5,207 bases of DNA, from the NCBI GenBank assembly GCA_026645635.1, contig JAPKMV010000308.1, positions 1 through 5,207 of the forward strand. Direction: 5' to 3'. Below, piece after piece: positions 1 to 5,207 of this stretch (position 1 is its first letter; the number at the start of each line of letters is the position of its first letter). The notes under the pieces were generated by a model. It had not been told where the DNA came from. It searched no databases and saw only the letters and a list, made by a program, of their open reading frames with translations. The stretch is from Caldilineaceae bacterium (GTDB taxonomy: Bacteria; Chloroflexota; Anaerolineae; Caldilineales; Caldilineaceae). Made by a program: the position numbers and the translations under genes.

Positions 1-138
1 GCCTGTTGGCAGGGTGATGGTTACGACCGTGCCCAGCGCATCGCTTGGCCCGGCGTTCGTCACCGTGGCCGTCACGATGGCCGTCGTTCCGGCGATGGTC
101 GTCGGCGTGCTCGCCAGCACCAGAGACAGGTCGGCGCT
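1..138 (-). repeat. DUF11 domain R15, type b (partial, cut by window)
   Basis: Residues 1690-1735, the first 46 residues of a b unit: SADLSLVLASTPTTIAG, then TATVTNAGPSDALG and TITLPTG. Over 39 residues 35 are identical to R2, with DNA identity near 88% by eye (about 14 mismatches in 115 bases). The rest of the unit, including the expected Trp segment, lies outside the window. Confidence 0.5.
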
Positions 139-3100
139 CGTCGTGACGGGCGTAGTCAGGCTGACATCGGTCGTGCCGGTGAGCGGCGTTGTCGCCGTCA
201 GACTTGCCACGTTCGTCAGGGCGCCTGTCTGGGCGCTTGTCACCGTGCCACGGATTGTCACGACCACCGTGGCGCCTGCGGCGATGTCGCCTACGGTGCA
301 GGGCAGACTGCTGCAATTGCCCTGACTGCTGCTGATGCTCGTTACCGCGAAGCCCATCGGCAGCGCATCGCTCACCACCACGCCGCTGGCCATGCTCGGC
401 CCGGCGTTGGTGACGGCGATCTGGTAAACCAGTTCGCTGCCCGCCGTAGCCGTCACTGGAACGGCGTGCTTGCTCATCGTCACATGCGACAACTGTTCGA
501 CTGTCGTCGTGGCCGTCGCCGTGTTGTTGACACTGGCCGGGTCTTCGTTGGCGCTGTTCACCTGCGCCAGGTTCGTCAGTGTCGTGCCGCTTGTCACATT
601 GCTGGCGACGAGACCCACTACCGTAATCCTCGCCGTGGCGTTCAAGGTGAGATTGCCCAGTTGACAGTTCACCGCTGCCGCGCACGTCCCCTGGCTGGCA
701 GTCGCGCTCACCAGGCTCACGCCGCCGGGCAGCGCGTCCACGATCTGCACGTCCTGGGCCGGCGCAGGGCCGCGGTTCGTCACCACCAGCGTGTAGGTGA
801 TGCGCTCGCCTGCGGTCACAGTGGCCGGGCCGTGCTTGCTCATCACCACGTCCGCCACCCCGTCCGCCGGTTGCGCCACCGTGTTGGTGGCCGTCGCCGT
901 GGTCGTTAGCGCCGAAGTCGGGCTGCTCGCCACCACGCTATTCGTGATGACCGTGCCCGCGGGGATGTGCGGGTTCACGTTCACCTGCACCAGCAGCGTG
1001 TGCGTTGCGCCCGCCGCCAGCGTCCCAACGGCACAAGTTACCGTGTCGCCATTCGCCACGCAGGCCGCATCGCCGCCCGCATAGGTCGTGCTCACCGGCA
1101 GCGTGTCCGTCACGACGACATCCTGCGCGTCGCTTGGCCCGTCATTGGTCACGACGATCTGATAGAGCGCCACGCCGCCTGCCACCGCCGGCTCGTGCAA
1201 GGCGATCTTGGTCATGCGCAGCGTCGCCGCCGTGGTGATGGCCGTGGTCTCGGTGACAACGGTCGGCGTCGGCTGGATGGAATCGGGCGAGTAGACGGCT
1301 GCCACGTTCTCGACAAGACCCGGCCCGACATCGGCGCCGACCAGCGCAACCACGGTCATCGTGCGCGTGGCGTTGGCAGGGACAATGCCGTATTGGCAGA
1401 GCGTGCCGGCACAGGCGCCGCCATCGCTGGCAGTCACGTTGACAAAGGTCAGGCCTTCCGGCAGTTGATCCTTGATGTCCACCGAGCGCGCGGCGCTTGG
1501 CCCGCTGTTGGTGACAACCATCGTGTAGGTCACGTACATCCCGGCTGTGGCGGGATCAGGTGCGTCGCGCTTGCTGATCGACAGCGCCGCCCGGGTGACA
1601 ACCGTAATATCGGTATCCGCCATGTTGTTGGTCAGATCCGGGTCTGGCGTCAGCGATGAGACGTTGCCCTCTATTTCCAGGCTCGTCCCGGAACGGATGT
1701 TGGGATCCAGGCCAACCACGAAGTCGAAGAGGTAGATCTGTCCCGGCGTGACAATCAGTGTCGTCGTCACCACGATGTCGCCAGCCGGTGTAGTCGATAC
1801 ATACCAGTCGGGCGGCAGCAACGCCGACTCGAACGTCGTGCTGGGCGGCAGCGTCAACGTCATGACTGTGCCAGCCGCCGACGACGGGCCGCGATTGGTC
1901 AGTTCGGCATGGACTGTGGCCGTCAGGCCAGCGATGGCTGTCGCCTGGCTCTCCATGACGATCTTGAGATCAGCGCGTGCGATGACCGGCGTCGTGATGA
2001 CCGTCTGGGTCTCACCGGTGTTGGTCAACGGCGTTGTCGCCGAGACACTCGCCGTGTTGACCAGCGACAGCGCCTGGAGCGGATCCACGGTGCCGTTGAT
2101 GTAGACAAAGGCGGAAGCGCCGGCCCCCAGCGTCCCCAGCGTACAGGGCAGAGCAGTGCAGCCGCCCTGGCTGCTGGTCAGGCTGCCAAAGATGAAGCCG
2201 TCGGGCAGCGTATCTGTGACCACCACGCCGGCCGCGTCGCTGGGGCCGAGGTTATCGACCCGGATCGTGTAGACCAGCGGCGCGCCCGTGACAGCCGGGT
2301 CGGGTGCGGCGGACTTGGTGATCACCAGTTCCGACTCGCGCTCGACGGTCACGGGGCGGTTCGCAACATTGTTGCTGAAGTCCGGGTCCGATGGGCTGTA
2401 GACCGTCACCGTGTTGGTGATCACCGTATTGTGGGGCACGGCCGGGTTCACCAGCGTGCGCAGCGTGAAGGTGATCGACTCGCCAAACTGCATCAGGCTC
2501 GTCTCGCAGACCGCGCCGAGACAGGTCACCGGCACGCTGATCAGGCTGGAACGCTGCACAGTGACATCGCCCAGGAGCACGGTCTCTGCCGGCAGGTTGT
2601 CAACCAGGCGCACGCTGACGCCGTCCGACGGGCCGCGGTTGCTGATCACGACGGTGTAGGTCAGGATGCCGCCCGCCTGGACAACAGCCGGGTCGGCAAA
2701 CTTGGCAATCGCCAGGTCGGAGCGACCGATGATGCTGGTGCTGGCAAAGGCGATGTTGTTGACCGGGTTCGGATCGAAGGTTGCCGAGGAGACTTCGGCG
2801 CGATTCTGCAGCACGGTGCCGGGCAGCAGCGAGCTTGAACTGGTGACGACGATGGTATACGAGATCGAATCGCCATCGGCCAAAGTCGTGATCGGCGTCG
2901 CGGGGCAGAGCACGGTATTGGGGGCGTTGAACAGACAGTCGCCAACGTCCGCCACTTCGACATCGTTTGGCAGCGTGTCCGCAATCTGCACATCGAGCGC
3001 AGTGGACGGGCCGAGATTGCGCACAGTCAGCACATAGCTGAAGGTGCCGCCGGCGAAGGCCGAAGGTGTTGCCTGTTTGCTCATCACCAGATCAGCAGTG

Positions 3101-5207
3101 TCGCTCACCTGCGTGCCGACCTCAGTGGTGATCACGCTGTCCGGGTGCAGCGCCGTGGTGGTGGTCAACGTCGCCGTGTTGGTGAAGATGCCGCTGGCCG
3201 TGTCGGCCACGCTGGCAATCACCAGCAGCGTGACATTCTCGCCGACCGGCACATCGCCCAGGAAGCAGGTGTATTGTTCACAGTAGCCGCGCGCGCTGGT
3301 AAAGAGCGGCGCCACCACTTCAGTCGGGAAGATGTCAGTCACCACAACCGACCGCGCCACTGCCGGCCCCAGGTTGCGCACGATGATGCGATAGGTGAGC
3401 GCGCCGCCCGGCGCAACGATGGCGGGCTGTGCGCTCTTCTCGATCTGCATCTTCGCCACAGCTTCGATGATATGCGTGTGCGCGTCGGCATTGTCGTTCG
3501 GATTGGCATCCGGGTTATTGCTGCTGACATTGGCGACGTTGTTGATCATGGTGCCGCTGATGGCGTCGGTGCGCACAAAGCCGGAGATGGTGATCACCGC
3601 CACGCCATCCACGGCCAGGTCGCCCAGTTGGCAGGCAATGCCGTTGTTGCAGACGCCTTGCGTACTGGCGACCGACCGCGCTTCGATCTCGAAGGGCAGC
3701 GCGTCCACCACCTGCACGTTCGTGGCAATCGCCGGGCCGCTGTTGGTCACCACCAGGGTGTAGGTGACAAAGTCGCCAGTCTTGTCGATGGCCAGGTTGA
3801 CCAGACCGCCGCTGGGCTGGAGCACAGTCACCGCGGCCGTCGCCGTCACCGGGCTGATTGCGACCGGGCTGGTCACGGTTGCCGTGTTGGTCAGGCGTGT
3901 GTTGTTGGTCAACGAGACGGAGGCTGTCGCCAGCACCAGCAGCGTGCGGTTTGCGCCGGCAGCCAGTGTACCGATCCCGCAGACCACTGTGCTGCCGTTG
4001 GCGCTGCACATGGCATCGCCGCCGGCATAAGTCGTGCTCACCGGCAGGGTGTCGGTGATGACCACGTCGGGTGCATCCGACGGGCCGGCGTTGGCGACGA
4101 CGATCTGATAGTGAATCAGGCCACCCGCATAGGCAGGCGCGTTCAATGCCACCTTGCTGATGGTCAATACGGCCAACGCTTCGACGGTCGTCGTGGCCGT
4201 TGTCGTCACCGGCAAGCCATCCGCGTTGTCGATGCTATCCACCGCCGCCGTGTTCGTCACCACGCCGGTCACGTCGCTGCCCACCCGCGCCACCACCGTG
4301 ACGGTGCGGCTGTCGTCGGCGGCCACCGTGCCGAACTGACACAGCGTCCCCGCGCAGACGCCGCCGTCCGACGCTACGATACTCTCGAGCGTCAGACCAC
4401 TGGGCAACTGCTCCTTCACGTCCACGAAGCGGGCGTCGCTCGGCCCGATATTCACGACAGTGATGGTATAGGTCACGAGTTCGCCAGCATTCACTGTCGC
4501 CGGGTCGCTCGTCTTTGTGATGCCCAATGTCGCCTGGCTCACGACACTCGTGTCGCTGTTGGCGCTATTGTTCGACAGATCAGGGTCGTTCGTGCTGCTG
4601 GCGACCACACCCTGGAACTCCAGGCTCGTCCCCGGAATCACGCCGGGCGAAATGTCCACCGTCACCGGCAGCACGACAGTCTCGTTCGGCGCCAGCGCAT
4701 TGATCGTCGTCAGCGTCACCGTGCCGTCGCCGTTGTCCGTGGCGAACCAACCACCCGGCAGGTCCGCACTATTGTAAAGCGCGCCTGGTGGCAGGGTGAT
4801 GGTCACCACCGTGCCCTGCGCATCGCTCGGCCCAGCGTTCGTCACCGTGGCTGTCACCACCGCCAGCGTCCCGGCGATGCTCGTCGGCGTGCTCGCCAAC
4901 ACCAGCGCCAGATCCGCCGTCGTGCTGACCGGCGTGGTCAACTCGACGTTGTCGCTGTCACCCGGACTGCTCGCAACATCCGTTGTTGTGAACCCGGCTG
5001 GCAACGTGTCCGTCACTGTCACATTCTGTGCATCCGACGGCCCGCTGTTCGTCACCACGATGCGGTAGGTCAACGCCTCACCCGGCACAGCAGGCGAAGG
5101 CGTCGCCGACTTGCTGATGCTCAGGTTCGCCTCGGTCTGGACAGTTGTGGTCACGCTCGTCTGGTTGTTCCCGCTCACCGGGTCACTGTTGGCCGCATCG
5201 ACGCGCG
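1..5207 (-). CDS. Giant DUF11-repeat (conserved repeat domain) surface-type protein, internal fragment
   Basis: One minus-strand frame is open across the entire window: 1735 complete codons without a stop, with a partial codon at 5206-5207. Both ends run off the window, so no start codon, signal peptide, membrane segment or C-terminal anchor can be judged. The translation is a chain of about 120-residue units rich in Thr, Val, Ala, Ser and Asn. Each has the DUF11 core TNxGPSxAxxVxVxDxLP, then usually a Cys pair followed by LGxLAxG, then a strand like TNTAxVxS, and often a DPxxxNN end. This matches Pfam PF01345 / TIGR01451, a beta-sandwich repeat found in large exported proteins of bacteria and archaea. 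Surface location and a structural or adhesive role are inferred from the family; no catalytic motif was seen. The domains form a higher-order abcde array. Residue numbers in the other entries count from the codon at 5203-5205. Identification of the family is firm; function is unknown. Confidence 0.5.
139..492 (-). repeat. DUF11 domain R14, type a
   Basis: Residues 1572-1689, 118 long. It begins SHVTMSKHAVPVTATAG, with core TNAGPSMASGVVVSDALP, SSSQGNCSSLPCTVGDIAAG (CX4C) and ALTNVASLTATTPLTG, and the a-type tail VSLTTPVTT. The tail resembles that of R1 (VELTTPVST) more than that of R9, in line with the b unit that follows it. Confidence 0.5.
493..858 (-). repeat. DUF11 domain R13, type e
   Basis: Residues 1450-1571, 122 long. 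It reads ADVVMSKHGPATVTAGE, TNRGPAPAQDVQIVDALP, ASQGTCAAAVNCQLGNL (CX5C) and NSANEDPASVNNTA. It matches R5 in cysteine spacing, the VQxVDALP core and the CQLG word, but keeps the opening loop that R5 has lost. It is followed directly by an a-type unit, whereas R5 is followed by R6. Confidence 0.5.
859..1230 (-). repeat. DUF11 domain R12, type d
   Basis: Residues 1326-1449, 124 long. It begins ATLRMTKIALHEPAVAGG, with YQIVVTNDGPSDAQDVV, the block TDTLPVSTTYAGGDA identical to R4, a CX8C pair (CVANGDTVTC) and GTLAAGATHTLLV. A PADG-containing linker leads to R13, in the same place as the PSGG linker after R4. Confidence 0.5.
1231..1593 (-). repeat. DUF11 domain R11, type c
   Basis: Residues 1205-1325, 121 long. 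It starts AALSISKRDAPDPATAG, with core TNSGPSAARSVDIKDQLP and then ASDGGACAGTLCQYG (CX4C). It shares the xDxKxQLP and ASDGGxCAGTLCQ words with R3. It ends in YSPDSIQPTPT with no DPxxxNN. Confidence 0.5.
1594..1977 (-). repeat. DUF11 domain R10, type b (cysteine-free)
   Basis: Residues 1077-1204, 128 long, identical in length to R2. It opens RADLKIVMESQATAIAG with no SK, has TNRGPSSAAG and TLTLP without the Asp, then PPDWYVSTTPAGDIVV with the second Trp of the window. It ends SSLTPDPDLTNNMA. It has no cysteine. Over a 39-residue opening stretch I count about 22 identities to R2, far fewer than R2 shares with R15. Confidence 0.5.
1978..2337 (-). repeat. DUF11 domain R9, type a
   Basis: Residues 957-1076, 120 long. 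It reads ELVITKSAAPDPAVTGAP, then DNLGPSDAAGVVVTDTLPDGF and SSQGGCTALPCTLGTLGAG with CX4C cysteines, very close to a textbook DUF11 unit. It ends SATTPLTNTGETQTVITTPV, the a-type tail also seen in R14 (TATTPLTGTTDVSLTTPV). R9 is an intact reference against which the R1 truncation is evident. Confidence 0.5.
2338..2724 (-). repeat. DUF11 domain R8, unique unit
   Basis: Residues 828-956, 129 long, the longest unit seen. It starts SDLAIAKFADPAVVQAGG, with core SNRGPSDGVSVRLVDNLP. The cysteines (CLGAVC, CX4C) come later relative to the DNLP motif than in other units, after VTVQRSSLISVPVT, and are followed by ETSLMQFGESITFTL, not the usual LGxLAxG. It ends YSPSDPDFSNNVA. It directly precedes the second a-type unit. 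Confidence 0.5.
2725..3099 (-). repeat. DUF11 domain R7, unique unit
   Basis: Residues 703-827, 125 long. It begins ADLVMSKQATPSAFAGG, with core VRNLGPSTALDVQIADTLP. The Cys pair is the widest in the window, CX9C (CLFNAPNTVLC). A serine run VTSSSSSLLPGT precedes the strand QNRAEVSSATFDPNPVNN, giving a standard DPxxxNN end. It has no counterpart in cycle 2. Confidence 0.5.
3100..3459 (-). repeat. DUF11 domain R6, unique unit
   Basis: Residues 583-702, 120 long. It starts VAKMQIEKSAQPAIVAPGG, with core VRNLGPAVARSVVVTDIFP, where Phe replaces the usual Leu of DxLP. The cysteines are CX4C in RGYCEQYTCFLGDV. It ends in a Thr-rich stretch (TATLTTTTALHPDS) with no DPxxxNN turn. It has no clear equivalent among the second-cycle units. 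Confidence 0.5.
3460..3804 (-). repeat. DUF11 domain R5, type e, N-terminally shortened
   Basis: Residues 468-582, 115 long against 122 in its partner R13. The opening reads NLAIDKTGDFVTYTLVV, where R13 has SKHGPATVTAGERITYTL, so about seven residues of the first loop (the xPATVTAG stretch) are missing near 3772-3783. The core TNSGPAIATNVQVVDALP and the CX5C pair in GVCNNGIACQLGDL are intact. The end is unusually rich in Asp and Asn (NNPDANPNDNADAHTH). Confidence 0.5.
3805..4176 (-). repeat. DUF11 domain R4, type d
   Basis: Residues 344-467, 124 long, the same length as its partner R12. It begins AVLTISKVALNAPAYAGG, has HYQIVVANAGPSDAPDVV, then TDTLPVSTTYAGGDA followed by a CX8C pair (CSANGSTVVC) and GTLAAGANRTLLV. 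The 15-residue TDTLPVSTTYAGGDA block is identical in R12. A short PSGG-containing linker separates it from R5. Confidence 0.5.
4177..4536 (-). repeat. DUF11 domain R3, type c
   Basis: Residues 224-343, 120 long. It starts ATLGITKTSDPATVNAGE, has the core VNIGPSDARFVDVKEQLP, in which Lys-Glu-Gln stands before LP, then ASDGGVCAGTLCQFG with cysteines spaced CX4C. Its partner is R11, which shares the ASDGG and CAGTLCQ words and the charged xDxKxQLP feature. It has no DPxxxNN ending. Confidence 0.5.
4537..4920 (-). repeat. DUF11 domain R2, type b (cysteine-free)
   Basis: Residues 96-223, 128 long. It opens TADLALVLASTPT without the usual SK dipeptide, keeps TNAGPSDAQ, but has TITLP where other types have an Asp in DxLP. 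A segment with GGWFATDNGDGTVTL replaces the Cys-pair region, and it holds one of only two Trp residues in the window. It ends SSTNDPDLSNNS. The same layout recurs in R10 and, as far as visible, R15, always directly after an a unit. Confidence 0.5.
4921..5133 (-). repeat. DUF11 domain R1, type a, internally truncated
   Basis: Residues 25-95, only 71 long against 120 and 118 for the other a units. The first half is normal (NLSISKSATPSPAVPGE, then TNSGPSDAQ and VTDTLPAGF). After DTLPAGFTTT the sequence passes directly to DVASSPGDSDNVELTTPV, which aligns with the NVAS...LTTPV end of R14. The segment normally holding the Cys pair, the LGxLAxG turn and two following strands is missing. The frame is kept, so the junction near 4975-4995 is an in-frame deletion or an assembly collapse. 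The remaining piece probably cannot form the usual full sandwich by itself. Confidence 0.5.
5134..5207 (-). repeat. C-terminal tail of a DUF11 domain (R0, partial)
   Basis: Residues 1-24 plus two bases of a further codon. The words ANSDPVSGNN and TSVTTTVQT match the closing segment of DUF11 units, where a DPxxxNN turn is followed by a Thr/Val strand leading into the next domain. The subtype cannot be assigned with confidence. An e-type unit or an R8-like unit is most likely, since those precede a-type units elsewhere in the window. Confidence 0.5.

Larger units (their letters stand above)
1..492 (-). repeat. Higher-order repeat, start of cycle 3: a-b (R14, R15 partial)
   Basis: Residues 1572-1735 begin the cycle again: R14 is a full a-type unit and R15 is the first 46 residues of a b-type unit, cut by the window edge. 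The b portion is much closer to b of cycle 1 than to b of cycle 2. The array therefore clearly continues beyond position 1, and c, d and e units would be expected there. Confidence 0.5.
493..2337 (-). repeat. Higher-order repeat, cycle 2: a-b-c-d-e (R9-R13)
   Basis: Residues 957-1571 form a complete five-domain cycle of 615 codons. Unit lengths are 120, 128, 121, 124 and 122 residues, against 71, 128, 120, 124 and 115 for the equivalent units of cycle 1. The equal lengths of the b and d units and the shared subtype words indicate that a block of domains was duplicated as a unit and did not arise by repeated single-domain duplication. All five units look intact. Confidence 0.5.
2338..5133 (-). 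repeat. Higher-order repeat, cycle 1: a-b-c-d-e plus three extra domains (R1-R8)
   Basis: Residues 25-956 hold eight DUF11 domains. The first five (R1-R5) correspond one for one with R9-R13 of the next cycle, judged by matching domain lengths, cysteine spacing and diagnostic words: LTTPV at the end of a, Trp in b, CAGTLCQ in c, TTYAGGDA in d, CQLG in e. R6, R7 and R8 have no counterpart in the second cycle. Two units of this cycle are shortened: R1 lacks roughly 48 residues and R5 lacks 7. The extra three domains could be an insertion here or a loss from cycle 2; the window cannot say which. Confidence 0.5.

Noticed and set aside
1..12. LPTG at the window edge as a possible sortase anchor signal
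   Set aside because: It falls in the TITLPxG strand of an ordinary b-type unit (TLPPG in R2), lacks the five-residue LPxTG form, and sits mid-domain.
1909..2838. Long plus-strand open frames, for example 1909-2838 and 967-1659, with Arg/His/Gly-rich translations
   Set aside because: They lie antisense to the DUF11 frame, show no recognisable domain, have the composition expected from reading GC-rich Val/Thr codons in the wrong frame, and their breaks do not respect the domain repeat.
3515..4009. Minus-strand open frame rich in Gln, Arg and Gly, out of phase with the main frame
   Set aside because: It overlaps R4-R6 entirely. The in-phase frame gives coherent DUF11 domains, while this one gives low-complexity text with no domain.
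4796..5068. Recurring plus-strand open frames in one phase beginning with Met-rich, Val/Thr-rich peptides (near 14, 1748, 3764, 4796)
   Set aside because: They repeat because the DUF11 DNA beneath them repeats. Val (GTN) and Thr (ACN) codons read on the opposite strand give similar Val/Thr-rich text, so the apparent resemblance to a protein family is a shadow.
1..5207. Many short inverted repeats such as GGTNACC and GTCAC/GTGAC, possible hairpins or operators
   Set aside because: They are by-products of alternating Val and Thr codons in beta strands, occur all through the coding region, and none is followed by a T-run or placed at a gene edge.
1..5207. Direct DNA repeats suggesting a CRISPR array or tandem mobile elements
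   Set aside because: The period is about 360 bases, the copies are diverged, and they code in frame for protein domains. There are no short identical repeats with unique spacers and no transposase.

Overview
The whole window lies inside one very large protein-coding gene on the minus strand. The minus-strand frame whose codons occupy plus-strand triplets 1-3, 4-6 and so on to 5203-5205 was read codon by codon. It has no stop in 1735 consecutive codons. Neither the start nor the end of the gene is present, so the signal peptide, any anchor and the true length cannot be seen. There is no intergenic DNA, and no promoter, ribosome binding site, terminator, RNA gene, mobile element or CRISPR array was found.

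The product is a chain of about 120-residue beta-rich repeats of the DUF11 / 'conserved repeat domain' type (Pfam PF01345, TIGR01451). Each carries a core like TNxGPSxAxxVxVxDxLP. Going N- to C-terminal (window position 5207 down to 1) there is the tail of one domain, fourteen further domains (R1-R14, the first internally shortened), and the beginning of R15. The domains are not equivalent. Five subtypes (a, b, c, d, e) recur in fixed order, giving a higher-order repeat: R1-R5 = abcde, R6-R8 = three domains with no counterpart, R9-R13 = abcde again, R14-R15 = the start of a third ab. Every complete non-b domain has exactly two cysteines, and their spacing is typical of the subtype. The b domains have no cysteine and carry the only two tryptophans.

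The sequence is GC-rich (two sample lines counted: 58% and 67%), with C or G preferred at third codon positions. Giant DUF11 proteins of this kind are familiar in environmental bacteria such as Chloroflexota and in some archaea, but the window alone does not fix the taxon. By family knowledge, such proteins are exported and lie at the cell surface as stalks, adhesins or envelope components, usually without a proven function. No enzyme or multi-gene system is visible. The points of interest are the architecture and evolution of the repeat array.

[Form note: the original gave no feature confidence values; each 0.5 is a placeholder required by the schema, not an estimate.]
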